A stretch of 64,000 nucleotides of DNA from Mycolicibacterium rhodesiae (GCF_002086695.1 NZ_MVIH01000014.1:60472-124471), one strand, 5' to 3'. Positions 25,286-35,237 are shown, counted from the stretch's first letter. Program-made: numbers and translations. Notes: generated by a model not told the origin, from the sequence alone.

Positions 25286-25942
25286 CTACAGCAGCCCGGC
25301 GACGAACGAGGCGGCTTGAACCGCCGACCCGTCACTGTTGTAGATGCGGTGGGCCTGGACGTCGTCGCCACTGCTGCAGATCGGGTCCCCGGCGTTGCAC
25401 AGATCGATGGCCCGCCCGCCGTAGACGGCGCTGCTGGTCAAGGGCAGACCGACCTTGGTGGTGGGGTTGCCGAAGACGGCCAGCGCGGCGATGTGGTCCG
25501 GCACGTTCGGCGGCAGCGGGTTGTTGAAGCCGACCGCAGGGAAGGGCACCGAGGTGATGATGTCGATGATCGCCGCGCCCTGCGAGTACCCGCCCAGCAC
25601 CAATCGGGTGTTCGGGCAGTCGTTCACCACACCCTGGATGAACGCACTCGCATCGTTGGCGCCGTTGGCGGCGGCCAGGAAGTCGTAGCTGGCGGGGTAG
25701 TTCACGGCGTAGACACCCATCGAGCGGTTGCCGATCTTGCCGCGCAGCGAGTTGACGAATGCCTGCCCGACCCGCCCGATGCCCGGCGGCTCGTCGGTCC
25801 CGCGGGCGAACACCACCTGCACGTCATTGCAGGCCGCCGCCGCGGTCGGCAGTGCGGCAGGGCTGACCAGCGCGAACATTGCGGTGAGGACGGCAGCGGA
25901 GGCGGCCAGCAGGAGACGCTTCGGCGCAGCGGTTGATGTCAC
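25286..25942 (-). CDS. Secreted cutinase-like esterase, copy 4
   Basis: A 218-residue cutinase-fold protein and the first of the tandem array in transcription order. The signal peptide spans about residues 1-37 (LLLAASAAVLTAMFALVSPA). The core reads CNDVQVVFARGTDEPPGIGR, with nucleophile GGYSQGAAIIDI, acid in GDPICSSGDD and His in VQAHRIYN. Cysteines match the conserved disulfide positions of the family. The 61-base gap to the transporter gene upstream shows no clear promoter. Confidence 0.93.
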   Translation of the reverse strand: MTSTAAPKRLLLAASAAVLTAMFALVSPAALPTAAAACNDVQVVFARGTDEPPGIGRVGQAFVNSLRGKIGNRSMGVYAVNYPASYDFLAAANGANDASAFIQGVVNDCPNTRLVLGGYSQGAAIIDIITSVPFPAVGFNNPLPPNVPDHIAALAVFGNPTTKVGLPLTSSAVYGGRAIDLCNAGDPICSSGDDVQAHRIYNSDGSAVQAASFVAGLL

Positions 25943-26003
25943 ATCTGGATGTTACAGATGAGAGCGGAGTTTCATTCCCGACGTTTGCTTGCGCGCCGCG
26001 AAA

Positions 26004-26999
26004 TCAGCCCCGCGCGGCGACTTCCTCGATCGGTCCGGCATCGGGCCACGTCGCTGCGGTGACCTCCGCGCTGCGGTCACCCTGGCGGGCCAGTGCCAGG
26101 CCTGCAAGCACCACCACACCGCCGACAGCTTGTACTGCGGTAACCGCTTCACCCAGCAGCACCCACGCCGACAGCACGGCGAACAGCACTTCGCCGAGGC
26201 CGACCAGAGAGGCGAAACTCGGGCGCAACCGCGCCACCCCGCTGATGCCCAGCGTGTAGGCGATCGCGGTGGCTACCACGGCCAGCATCAGCACCGGAAC
26301 CCACCAGGGCACGGTCAACCCGGCGACAACGGCGTCGTTGGCGGTGAAGATCAGCGGCATGACGCCGGTCAGGCCCAGCAGCAGCACGGCGATCGTGCCG
26401 ACCACGAGGCCGCCGGCGGCCAGGGTGATCGAGCTCAGTCCGCTGCCGTCGGCACTGACCGCATCGGACATCATGAAGTAGCAGGCCGCGCAGACCGCCG
26501 CGCCCAATCCCCACAGGACGCCGGCCGTGTTGATGTGCGCGCCCTCGAAGACGTTGAGCACCAGCATGATTCCGGCCACGGCGAGCGCCACTCCGGTCAG
26601 TGTCATGGTGCGGGGGCGCCGGCGGGTGGTTCCCCAGATCCAGCCCACGACGAGGATGGGTGCGGTGTATTCGAGCAACAACGCCACGCCGACCGACAGG
26701 TGAGAGACGGCGTTGTAGTAGCAGAGTTGGGCCCCGGCGATCGGGATGAGCCCGTAGGCCACCACGACACGGGCGTGCGTGCGGGCCTCGCGGACCCAAC
26801 CGGGTTTGACGATGGTGGCGAAGATCGCCATCACGAGCGCGCCGCCGGCGAGTCGGGCGGTCACGGCGGCGGTCGGTGACCAACCGGCGCCCATCAGTGA
26901 TTTGGCGAATGGCCCGGACATGCCGAACGTGAATGCCGATCCGATGGCGAACATCAGCCCAAGCCGGAAGTGGTCGTGGGTGCGGACCGGCGTCGACAT
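26004..26999 (-). CDS. EamA/DMT-family membrane transporter
   Basis: A 331-residue protein of two repeated EamA units, about ten membrane helices. Typical features are the FAIGSAFTFGMSGPFAKSLM start, LLLEYTAPILVVGWIWGTTR in the first repeat, and TLGISGVARLRPSFASLVGL with LLGEAVTAVQAVGG in the second. Family members export amino acids, nucleobases or other metabolites; the substrate is not evident. It is divergent from the CGNR regulator across 65 bases, which suggests control by it. Confidence 0.9.
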   Translation of the reverse strand: MSTPVRTHDHFRLGLMFAIGSAFTFGMSGPFAKSLMGAGWSPTAAVTARLAGGALVMAIFATIVKPGWVREARTHARVVVAYGLIPIAGAQLCYYNAVSHLSVGVALLLEYTAPILVVGWIWGTTRRRPRTMTLTGVALAVAGIMLVLNVFEGAHINTAGVLWGLGAAVCAACYFMMSDAVSADGSGLSSITLAAGGLVVGTIAVLLLGLTGVMPLIFTANDAVVAGLTVPWWVPVLMLAVVATAIAYTLGISGVARLRPSFASLVGLGEVLFAVLSAWVLLGEAVTAVQAVGGVVVLAGLALARQGDRSAEVTAATWPDAGPIEEVAARG

Positions 27000-27037
27000 G
27001 AGGCACTCTCCGGATGTAATGAGTAAAATAGATGTTG

Positions 27038-27093
27038 GTCATGACACTACGTCCGGAGGAAGTCATGAGTCAAATGCTTTTCAGTCATGACAC
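27038..27093. promoter_or_regulatory. Repeated GTCATGA elements between transporter and CGNR regulator
   Basis: The 10-mer GTCATGACAC occurs at 27038-27047 and 27084-27093, each containing the palindrome GTCATGAC. A related GTCATGAGTC at 27062-27071 overlaps the regulator's start codon. Spacing is 24 and 22 bases, close to two helical turns. This arrangement suits an autoregulator binding site, probably for the CGNR protein; this is inference. Confidence 0.45.
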
Positions 27094-27640
27094 AGAGCTC
27101 ACGTTGCGTGCTGCGTGTGCGCTGATCAACAGCGACCGCGTCGACGGCGAGCAGCTGGGCGACCAGCCCGCTCTGGACCACTACTTGGACAGCTACGGCT
27201 GGACCGGCCGGCGCGATCGCGATGACGCCGAGGTGTCGGCGGTGCACACGCTGCGGAACCGGCTGGGCCGGATCTGGGCAGCCGCCGCCGACGAGGAACG
27301 CGCCGTCGGGCAGATCAACGCGTTGCTGTCCGACACCCGCGCAGCCCCGTGGCTGACCCGCCACCCCGAGATGCCCGAGTGGCACCTACACCTGGCGTCC
27401 ATCCATGATCCGCTGGCCCAGCGGATGGGTGCCGAGATGGCGATGTCACTGGCCGACCTGGTGCGCGCCGGTGAACTGCGCCGGCTCAAGATCTGTGCGG
27501 CCCCGGACTGTGAGGCGGTGTTGATCGACCTGTCCCGCAACCGCTCCCGGATGTTCTGCGACACCGGCAACTGCGGCAATCGTCAGCACGTCGCCGCCTA
27601 CCGGGAGCGCCGCTCGAAAGAGGGGGCTGTTGATGAGTGA
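27065..27640 (+). CDS. CGNR zinc-finger/ABATE-domain transcriptional regulator
   Basis: A 191-residue protein. The N-terminal region is ABATE-like (predicted stress-induced regulator family). The C-terminal CGNR zinc finger has four cysteines: ICAAPDCEAVLIDLSRNRSR, then MFCDTGNCGNRQHVAAYRER, matching the CGNR consensus. ATG 27065 follows GGAGGAAG and is preferred over an upstream in-frame start at 27032. It is divergent from the EamA transporter, a common arrangement for a local repressor or sensor and its efflux gene. Confidence 0.9.
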   Translation: MSQMLFSHDTELTLRAACALINSDRVDGEQLGDQPALDHYLDSYGWTGRRDRDDAEVSAVHTLRNRLGRIWAAAADEERAVGQINALLSDTRAAPWLTRHPEMPEWHLHLASIHDPLAQRMGAEMAMSLADLVRAGELRRLKICAAPDCEAVLIDLSRNRSRMFCDTGNCGNRQHVAAYRERRSKEGAVDE

Positions 27641-27676
27641 CATCGCCTCGTAGGCGGGTGTTCTAGCGTCACCCAA

Positions 27677-29029
27677 ATGGCGGCCCGCCCACCACTTCGA
27701 GCTCACTTCAGTGCGCAGCGATTCCTGGTGCGCCGCCTGGAGTACGCGGTCCTGGCGCGGCAGATGCCGGCCCGGCACGACCCCGTGCGGGCCAGGAAGC
27801 TGTCGCTCGTGATCGGCTGCGGTGTGGCAGGGGTTGGCCTGGTGCTCGACACGATCCTGGGATCGACGGCCCGCCACGTCATCCCCGTCGACGCGACGGT
27901 GGTGATGGTGCGACAGTCCGGCGCCCTGTTCGTCAGGATCGACGACCGTCTCCGCCCGGTGGCGAACCTGACGTCGGCCCGCGTGATCCTGGGTTCGCCG
28001 GCCACCCCGCGACTGGTCGACGACGCCGCGCTCGGCGATACGCCTACCGGTCCGATCTTGGGAATCCCCGGCGCGCCTGCATCATTCGGACGGGTGACGG
28101 CGCCCCGCGAGGTCAGATGGACGGTGTGCGACGACGCAGACGGGAACACCACCGTCGCCGTCGGCGACGACTCCATGCCGCCCCACCTGGATCCGCGCGC
28201 CGCCGTCGTCGCCACAGTGGCGCACGGTGACGGGTCGGCCTACCTGCTGTACGACGGCACACGCGCCATGCTCGATCCCGGCGACCCGGCCACCGCGCGC
28301 GCCTTGCGGATCACCGAAACGACACTGCGCACGGTGTCCCCGACCGTGCTGAACACGATCCCCGAAGTACCGGCGATCGGTGCCCCCCGGATCGCCGGAA
28401 TGGGACAACCATCCGGCGTGGCCGGTGTCGCGGTCGGAACCGTCCTGCGCGTCGTCGGCACCGAGTCACCCGAGTACTACGTCGCGTTGCCGGCTGGGCT
28501 TCAGCGCATCGGTCGGCTGGCCGCCGAACTCATCCGGTTCAGCGACCCGGCCGCGCAGGCCGAGATCACCGAAGTGCCACCCGAACTGATCGCGCGCAGC
28601 CCGCTCGTCGACACCCTGCCGGTCGGCGCATATCCCGATGAGCCGCCCGCACTCCTCGGTGCCGGTGACGACGATGTCTGTGCGACCTGGATGTCCGGAC
28701 ACAGTGGAGTCGCCGTCGGACCACACCCCGGCGGTCACCCCGGCACAGTCACCCTGGCCGGATCCGACGGGGACGGCCCCGCCGTCGACAGCGTGCGGAT
28801 GACCTCCGGAACCAGCCTTGATGTCACCGGCGGGCCGGGGACGGGGCGCTACCTCGTCACCAGCGCGGGAGTTCGTTTCCCCGTGCCCGATTCGGCGACC
28901 GCCGCGCTCGGGCTCAGCGGTGCGCCTGCCCCGGCACCGTGGTCGATCGTCGGCGTACTGCCTGCCGGTCCCCAACTGGATCGAGATGCCGCCCTAGTCG
29001 GCCGCGACGTCCTCGGTGCGGCGCCGTAG
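27677..29029 (+). CDS. eccB4: EccB4, ESX-4 membrane/periplasmic component
   Basis: A 450-residue single-span protein. The EccB N-terminus is typical (AQRFLVRRLEYAVLARQMP, HDPVRARKLS), followed by one helix near residues 48-68 and a large periplasmic domain of repeated beta elements (MVRQSGALFVRIDDRLRPV). EccB forms the periplasmic part of the type VII secretion complex with EccC, D and MycP. It ends with a 36-base overlap with the convergent mycP4. Assignment to ESX-4 rests on neighbours: rplM side, mycP-eccD pair, eccC, esxU and esxT. Confidence 0.93.
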   Translation: MAARPPLRAHFSAQRFLVRRLEYAVLARQMPARHDPVRARKLSLVIGCGVAGVGLVLDTILGSTARHVIPVDATVVMVRQSGALFVRIDDRLRPVANLTSARVILGSPATPRLVDDAALGDTPTGPILGIPGAPASFGRVTAPREVRWTVCDDADGNTTVAVGDDSMPPHLDPRAAVVATVAHGDGSAYLLYDGTRAMLDPGDPATARALRITETTLRTVSPTVLNTIPEVPAIGAPRIAGMGQPSGVAGVAVGTVLRVVGTESPEYYVALPAGLQRIGRLAAELIRFSDPAAQAEITEVPPELIARSPLVDTLPVGAYPDEPPALLGAGDDDVCATWMSGHSGVAVGPHPGGHPGTVTLAGSDGDGPAVDSVRMTSGTSLDVTGGPGTGRYLVTSAGVRFPVPDSATAALGLSGAPAPAPWSIVGVLPAGPQLDRDAALVGRDVLGAAP

Positions 29030-30304
29030 TCGCACCGATGCCGCAACAATGCCGGCCACGCACAGCGCCGCCGCGCTTCCCGCGACCGCGTAACGGTGGT
29101 TGTCCGCGGGCCGGGTCGGCAGTGGAACCGCCGCCCGCACTGCCTGATGCGCCGGCGGCGTGTTGGTGTGATCGCTGAGTGCGGCCAGCGGGTCGATCAC
29201 GCCGTTGCCCACCGCGGCGTTCCAGCCTGGCGCGGGGTGATGTGCGGTGGCCTCGATGCGCGTCATCACCTGGCGGGCCGAGAGCCTCGGGAAGCGTGAC
29301 CGAACCAGGGCCACCACGCCGGCGACGATAGGGGCGGCGTAGCTCGTACCTGACATCGAGGCCTGTCCCGCCGGCGTCGGCAAGGCGTTGATGACGCCAT
29401 CGCCGTCTGGATCCAGGGACACGATGTTCTCGCCCGGGGCCGCGACGTCGACCCATGGGCCGTTGAGGCTGAACTCCGATGGCGCGCCGTCGGGGCCCAC
29501 CGAGCCGACCGTCAGGACGTAGTCGTCGTACCACGCCGGGCTCGCGATCACACTCGGCTGTGCCGTGGTGTTCTGAGCAGGGCACTGGCCATCGCCGCCG
29601 ACATTTCCCGCGGCGACGACCACCACGGAATCCTTGACATCGACCGCGTACGACAGCGCGGCGCCGAGGGCGCGGTCGTCCAGACTCGACTCGGCACAGG
29701 CCACCGACGAGATGTTGATCACCGACGCGCCCATGTCCGCGGCTGTCCGCACCGCCATGGCCAGAGTGCTGACGTCTCCGAAGCCGAGGTCACCGGGATC
29801 GGCCACGGGACCGAACTTGTTGCTGGACTGTCGGATTCCGATCAGGGTGGCCTCCGGAGCGATCCCGGTGAACCCCGTCCTATCCGTCTGATCTGGTGCG
29901 GCGGCGATGATGCCCGCGACGACGGTACCGTGTCCGTCGCAGTCCTGTCTGCCATCGCCGGTCGACACATAGTCGCCGCCCGCAACCACATCCGGCAATC
30001 GACGATGCGCGGCGATCCCGGTATCGATCACCGCGACGCGCTGACCCGCTCCACGCGTCAGCCGCCAGACCGCTGTCGCGTCGAAACCGGCCAAGTGCGA
30101 TGCCGATGAGCCGGCGCCGGCTTGAAGGGGAACCGTGCACGGCCGGCGTTGTTCGGTCGGCCGGGGTGGGGCGGGCGGAGCCGGTGACGGCAGCAGTGAA
30201 TTGTCGATCGGAGGCGGGACGACGGCGAATGTGGGTGGCGCACAATGTATCAACATGAGCAGCGACGTTGCGAAGGCGGATGCGATCCGCACGGTGAGCC
30301 TCAC
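28994..30304 (-). CDS. mycP4: MycP4, membrane-anchored subtilisin-like mycosin
   Basis: A 436-residue serine protease. A signal peptide lies at residues ~1-30. The catalytic triad is visible: Asp in VAVIDTGIAAH, His in DCDGHGTVVAGI, Ser in MSGTSYAAPIVAG. A C-terminal membrane anchor (AVAGSAAALCVAGIVAASV) is followed by an arginine-rich tail. Mycosins stabilise the ESX membrane complex and can process substrates. Its ATG overlaps the eccD4 stop by 4 bases, so the two are coupled. Confidence 0.95.
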   Translation of the reverse strand: MRLTVRIASAFATSLLMLIHCAPPTFAVVPPPIDNSLLPSPAPPAPPRPTEQRRPCTVPLQAGAGSSASHLAGFDATAVWRLTRGAGQRVAVIDTGIAAHRRLPDVVAGGDYVSTGDGRQDCDGHGTVVAGIIAAAPDQTDRTGFTGIAPEATLIGIRQSSNKFGPVADPGDLGFGDVSTLAMAVRTAADMGASVINISSVACAESSLDDRALGAALSYAVDVKDSVVVVAAGNVGGDGQCPAQNTTAQPSVIASPAWYDDYVLTVGSVGPDGAPSEFSLNGPWVDVAAPGENIVSLDPDGDGVINALPTPAGQASMSGTSYAAPIVAGVVALVRSRFPRLSARQVMTRIEATAHHPAPGWNAAVGNGVIDPLAALSDHTNTPPAHQAVRAAVPLPTRPADNHRYAVAGSAAALCVAGIVAASVRLRRRTEDVAAD

Positions 30305-31626
30305 CAGGCCGCACCGATCTCAGCGAGCCCGCCGAACATGCCCGCTGCCGCGCAGCCGCCGGGTACGACCGCCGCACCGAGCATCAGCTCCACGATCGAG
30401 ACCGCCCGGCGAACCGCCGGGGAGGTGCACGCCGATCCTCGATGCCCAGCCCACACCGCCCCGGCGCCGATGAACGCAAGGGCCCCGCACAGCCATGGGA
30501 TGCAGTGCGGTGCGGCGACGGCGCACAAGCCGGCGAGCGCGGTCACCGTGATCCCGGACGAAATGCCCTGCACGACAGTTCGATACAGTGCGCTCTCCTG
30601 AACGAGCCGGATAGTCAGCAGCGCTGCGATGATGGTGAGGAAGATCGCCGCAGAAAGTGGATGTGAGGTGGTCGCTGCCGTGACGGCCGCCCCGAGAGCC
30701 GCCGCCACGGCCGCCGTCGCCACGACCAGCGTCAGCCGGTGATGAGCCAGTCGCGCCCTGGCGTTGAGGTCAGCATCGTCAAGGCCGGCCCTCGCCAGGC
30801 CGGAACTGTGGATCGACAGCCGCGCCGACGCCGCCAGCACAGCCACTGATCCGATAGCCAGCATCGGCCCACTGGCCTCGGCGGCCCAGCACCCTGCCAC
30901 CGCACCCATGGCCGGTACTGCCGCCGCCATCGCCACAACAGCCAGCGGAAGGAAAACCTCAGGGGCACAGCCCAACAGGCGCCAGGCCACCAGCGAGGTC
31001 GACCCGATCGCGGCCATCGCCACGAGGAACGTCGGCATCGCGGGCGGGCCCAACGGAAGCAGGGCTGCACTCAGACCAGCGAAGACAACAGCCAGTACGC
31101 CGAGGCTCACCACCGTCACCCGGCCGGCAGCTGATCGGCACGCGGTGGCCGCACCGGTCAGCGCCAGAAGCGCTGCGATTGCGGCGATTACGGGATGCTG
31201 GCCTGCAGTCGGGTCTAGAACCGCGCGTCCCAGCAATACCAGCACTGTCGCGGCTGCCCACGCCAGCACGCAGTGACCGCCGCCGCACCGGGTGGGTCGC
31301 CACGTGGGTTCCGGCAACGCCGCAATCGCATCGGCAACCGCGCTACTCGCGTCGAACCGGGTGATCGGCGCCGTCCGCTCGGCCGTGGTGAGGATCAGGA
31401 GTTCACCGTCGTGGATAGCCGCTTGCGCGAGTGTCGTCTGCGGATCGAGCCGTTGCCCACAGACGCGGGTCAGATGCGGATCGGCGCCGCTGAACTCCGC
31501 CGCGCCGATCACATCGACCACGGCGGGTATCAGCTCGGCGATCGGTATGCCGGCGGGCAGGGTGACGTCTGTTTCCCGGTCGGTGGTACGGATCGACACC
31601 CGGTAGGTCTGGTCGGCAGCAGTCAT
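30301..31626 (-). CDS. eccD4: EccD4, polytopic ESX-4 channel component
   Basis: A 441-residue protein with an N-terminal ubiquitin-like domain (YRVSIRTTDRETDVTLPAGI) of ~90 residues and then about eleven membrane helices from residue ~125 onward. EccD forms most of the membrane pore vestibule of type VII systems. ATG 31626 is chosen because the ubiquitin-like fold starts at once; a longer frame to 31887 has no matching character. It is divergent from eccC4 over 92 bases, which must hold promoters for both arms of the locus. Confidence 0.94.
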   Translation of the reverse strand: MTAADQTYRVSIRTTDRETDVTLPAGIPIAELIPAVVDVIGAAEFSGADPHLTRVCGQRLDPQTTLAQAAIHDGELLILTTAERTAPITRFDASSAVADAIAALPEPTWRPTRCGGGHCVLAWAAATVLVLLGRAVLDPTAGQHPVIAAIAALLALTGAATACRSAAGRVTVVSLGVLAVVFAGLSAALLPLGPPAMPTFLVAMAAIGSTSLVAWRLLGCAPEVFLPLAVVAMAAAVPAMGAVAGCWAAEASGPMLAIGSVAVLAASARLSIHSSGLARAGLDDADLNARARLAHHRLTLVVATAAVAAALGAAVTAATTSHPLSAAIFLTIIAALLTIRLVQESALYRTVVQGISSGITVTALAGLCAVAAPHCIPWLCGALAFIGAGAVWAGHRGSACTSPAVRRAVSIVELMLGAAVVPGGCAAAGMFGGLAEIGAAW

Positions 31627-31718
31627 GACAGCGGACGTTAGTGATCTCGCGGGGGTGTCGAACTCCGCTGTCCACAGGTGAATTGCCGGCCTGGGCCGAC
31701 GGTGTCTACCGTCCGGGC

Positions 31719-34700
31719 ATGAATCGGGCTGCCCGGTCGGTGATCGACTTTCCGACCGACGATCTGGTCGTCGATGCGTTGCCTCGTACCGAGCCGAGGT
31801 CGAGTGTGTCGCGGCTCGTGCCGCTTCTGACGGTCGGCGCGGTGGTGGCCATCGGTGCCGTGATGTGGGGGTCCGGGGCTGCTTCACGCGGCCCGACCGC
31901 AGTGCTGCTGCCGGTCATGATGGCGGCGTCTGTGGTCGGCATGGCGCTGCAGGCCGGTACCCGGCGACCGGGCCGCGGGGCCGACCGCCAACGCAGGCGC
32001 TATCTGAATCATCTCGATCAGCTCAGCGAGCAACTGCGGGAAACGGTGCAGCGCCAACGATCAGCATTGCTGGCGGGACATCCGGAGCCGGCGGTGTTGT
32101 GGACCCTGGCCGGCGGCCCACGGATGTGGGAGCGCAGCGATCAGGATCCGGACTTCTGCCATGTCCGGGTCGGCGTCGGCCGACACCGGCTGGCTCGCCG
32201 GATCGTCGTGCCGCCCGTCGGTCCCGCGGATGAGCTGGACCCGGTGACCGCCGATGCGTTGCGGCGCTTCGTGCACCACCACGCGACGGTCGACGATGTG
32301 CCGGTCACGATCGCGCTGCCCAGGGTTGATGTGCTGGCCGTCGACGGCGATCCGTCGAGTGCGCGTGCCCTGGTCCGTGCAATGCTCTGCCAGCTGGCCG
32401 TGCTGCACAACCCGACGAACCTGATGATCACAGCGGATGTCAGCGCAGAACATCGGCAGCAGTGGGACTGGCTGAAGTGGCTGCCGCACAACGATAGACG
32501 CGACCCCGGGGGCGGGTATCGGATCGTCATCGTCGACGGAGCGGATCACCGAATGCATGTGGGGCCCGGCACCACCGTCATCGCCGTCGGGCCGGTGGAA
32601 CACGACCCGGAACCACGATCCCTGCGGGTCGACGGGGACACCCTCGCGGTGCGCAGTGGCGCGGGCATCGAGGAGTTCGCCACCGCCGATGCCATGACGA
32701 TCATGCAGGCGCGGACGTGTGCGCGACGCCTGGCGCGGTACCGCCGCCAGGACAGCGGATTCGGCGTGAGTTGCCCCGAGTCGGACGTTCTCTGGCCAGA
32801 GTTACCGCCGGCCGAGCGACTCCGGGTCGAGCTCGGCGCAGCAGTGGACGGCGAACCGGTCGCGCTCGACATCAAAGAGCCCGCCGACAGTGGCCACGGT
32901 CCGCACGGGCTGTGCGTCGGTGCGACGGGCTCGGGAAAATCCGAACTGTTGCGCACGATCGCGGCAGGGCTCATTGCCCGCCATTCGCCGGACGATGTCA
33001 ATCTCGTCCTCATCGACTTCAAAGGCGGCGCGACGTTTCTCGGCCTGGAACGCCTGCACCATGTCGCCGCCGTCATCACCAACCTGGCCGACGCCGCGCC
33101 TCTGGTGGCGCGCGCAAAGGATGCGCTCGGCGGCGAGATCAACCGTCGTCAGGAGCTCCTCCGGCGAGCGGGAAATGCGGTCAATCTCGCCGCGTACCGG
33201 CGACGTCGACTCGTGGATCCCAGCCTGCCCCCGCTACCGACATTGTTCGTCATCGTCGACGAGTTCGCCGAATTACTCACCCATCAGCCAGATTTCGCGG
33301 ATCTGTTCGCGATGATCGGGCGGGTCGGCCGCTCACTGGGCGTCCATCTGTTGCTGGCGAGCCAGCGCCTGGACGAGGGTCGCCTGCGCGGCCTCGAATC
33401 GCATCTGTCGTATCGCATCTGCCTCAAGACCGCGACGGCCGCGGAATCGCGAGCGGTACTCGGCGTCACTGATGCCGCCGAGCTTGCGGCCACCCCGGGG
33501 GCCGCACTGCTGCGCACCGGAGACGGGCAGTTGGTGCGCTTTCAGGCGACGTACCTCGGTGGGCCGGCACCCAGCAGTGTCAAGACAGCGAAAGCCGCAT
33601 CCGTGGCGCTGTTCACCCGGGAACCCGTCGCGCCGTCACTGCCCGACGACGCCGCCGGATCGCATCGAACCGCGCTCGATGCGATCATCGACCGGTTCAG
33701 TGGCCGTGGAACGCCGGCGCACCGGATGTGGCTTCCGCCGCTCACCAGATCGGTGAACCTTGCTGAGCTGCCGCACGGTCCGGGTCGCGATCGTGCGGTG
33801 GCGATCGGCGTGATCGACCTGCCGTTCGAGCAGCGACAGGCACCCATGACCGTCGACCTCAGCGGCGCACTCGGCAATGTTGCGGTCGTCGGAACGTCAC
33901 AAAGCGGAAAGTCCACGACGGTGCGGTCGCTGCTCACTGCGATGTCTGCGTGTCACGATGCGCGACGGATCCAGTTCTACTGCATCGACTTCGGTGGCGG
34001 CACCCTCGATTCGCTGCGACGGTTGCCCCACGTGGGATCGGTCGCCGGCCGGGGCGAGACCGAGTTGGTGCGCCGGACGGTCAGCCACGTCGGCGCCATT
34101 TTGTCCGCTCGGGAGAACAGGGTCGATGTCGACCCGTACGGTGAGGTCTTCCTTGTCGTGGACGGTTGGTCGAGCCTGCGGGAGGAATACCCCGATCTCG
34201 AGGGAGCGATCGCCGGCATCGCTTCCCGCGGTCTGTCGTTCGGGATCCACCTGGTCCTCACCGCCGGTCGGTGGGCCGACATCCGGCCCTCGCTCAAGGA
34301 CCAGATCGGCACCAGAATCGAACTGCGACTGGGGGACCCGATCGACTCGGAGATGGATCGCAAGCAGGCGGCGCTCGTTCCGATCGACGTGCCGGGGCGC
34401 GGCATCACCCGCGACGGCAACCACTTCCTGATCGCCATCCCGGACGGCGGTGACATCGTCTGCGACCGGTCGTGGCAGGCGCCGCCCGTTCGACTGCTGC
34501 CCGGACACATCGACCACACCGCGGTCGTCGAGATGGCACCCGCCGACATGGACGGCGTTCTGCTCGGTCTTGGTGAAGACCAGTTCGCCCCGGCGGCTGT
34601 GGACTTCCGTCGCCAGGCGCACCTGCTGGTCCTCGGCGACCGGGAGTGCGGGAAGACCGCGGCGCTACGGACACTGTGTCGCGAGATGCTCCGCGCCACG

Positions 34701-35237
34701 ACAACGCAACCCGCATTGCTGTTCATCGTCGACTACCGGCGTGGCCTGCTCGATGTCGCCGATGCGGACCACGTGCTCGACTACGTGTTCTCCGAACACC
34801 GACTCGCCCAACGACTTCCCGGCATCATTTCACTGCTGCAGACCAGATTGCCCACCGCCGACACCACGATCGAGCAGCTCCGGGCGAGATCGTGGTGGAC
34901 CGGACCGGAGATCTACGTCGTGGTCGACGACTACGACGTGGTCGCCGTCACGTCACCGGATGCGTTGAGTCCGCTGCTCGCACTGCTGCCGCACGCCGCC
35001 GACATCGGGCTGCACATGGTGATCGCCCGACGCTGCGCGGGATCTGCGCGGTCGATGTTCGAACCCCTTCTGGCGCACGTCCGGGACAGCGGGTGCGGCG
35101 CGCTGCTGATGAGCGGCAGCTCCGACGAGGGTCCGCTGATCGGCCACCACCGCGCAACCGAGCGCTCGCCCGGCCGCGGACTGCTGGTGACGCGGGCCGG
35201 CTCCGAGCTGGTCCAGGTCGGGTGGAGCCCACCGTGA
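31719..35237 (+). CDS. eccC4: EccC4, FtsK/SpoIIIE-type triple ATPase of ESX-4
   Basis: A 1172-residue motor and substrate-recognition protein in one chain. Two membrane helices lie at about residues 35-80. Three ATPase domains follow, with P-loops GATGSGKSEL (first, Walker B LVLIDFKGG), GTSQSGKSTT (second) and GDRECGKTAA (third). The first domain is the active motor in characterised EccC proteins. ATG 31719 is used because the membrane-proximal N-terminus follows directly; the frame is open to 31641. Its stop overlaps the start of the next gene in GTGA. Confidence 0.96.
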   Translation: MNRAARSVIDFPTDDLVVDALPRTEPRSSVSRLVPLLTVGAVVAIGAVMWGSGAASRGPTAVLLPVMMAASVVGMALQAGTRRPGRGADRQRRRYLNHLDQLSEQLRETVQRQRSALLAGHPEPAVLWTLAGGPRMWERSDQDPDFCHVRVGVGRHRLARRIVVPPVGPADELDPVTADALRRFVHHHATVDDVPVTIALPRVDVLAVDGDPSSARALVRAMLCQLAVLHNPTNLMITADVSAEHRQQWDWLKWLPHNDRRDPGGGYRIVIVDGADHRMHVGPGTTVIAVGPVEHDPEPRSLRVDGDTLAVRSGAGIEEFATADAMTIMQARTCARRLARYRRQDSGFGVSCPESDVLWPELPPAERLRVELGAAVDGEPVALDIKEPADSGHGPHGLCVGATGSGKSELLRTIAAGLIARHSPDDVNLVLIDFKGGATFLGLERLHHVAAVITNLADAAPLVARAKDALGGEINRRQELLRRAGNAVNLAAYRRRRLVDPSLPPLPTLFVIVDEFAELLTHQPDFADLFAMIGRVGRSLGVHLLLASQRLDEGRLRGLESHLSYRICLKTATAAESRAVLGVTDAAELAATPGAALLRTGDGQLVRFQATYLGGPAPSSVKTAKAASVALFTREPVAPSLPDDAAGSHRTALDAIIDRFSGRGTPAHRMWLPPLTRSVNLAELPHGPGRDRAVAIGVIDLPFEQRQAPMTVDLSGALGNVAVVGTSQSGKSTTVRSLLTAMSACHDARRIQFYCIDFGGGTLDSLRRLPHVGSVAGRGETELVRRTVSHVGAILSARENRVDVDPYGEVFLVVDGWSSLREEYPDLEGAIAGIASRGLSFGIHLVLTAGRWADIRPSLKDQIGTRIELRLGDPIDSEMDRKQAALVPIDVPGRGITRDGNHFLIAIPDGGDIVCDRSWQAPPVRLLPGHIDHTAVVEMAPADMDGVLLGLGEDQFAPAAVDFRRQAHLLVLGDRECGKTAALRTLCREMLRATTTQPALLFIVDYRRGLLDVADADHVLDYVFSEHRLAQRLPGIISLLQTRLPTADTTIEQLRARSWWTGPEIYVVVDDYDVVAVTSPDALSPLLALLPHAADIGLHMVIARRCAGSARSMFEPLLAHVRDSGCGALLMSGSSDEGPLIGHHRATERSPGRGLLVTRAGSELVQVGWSPP

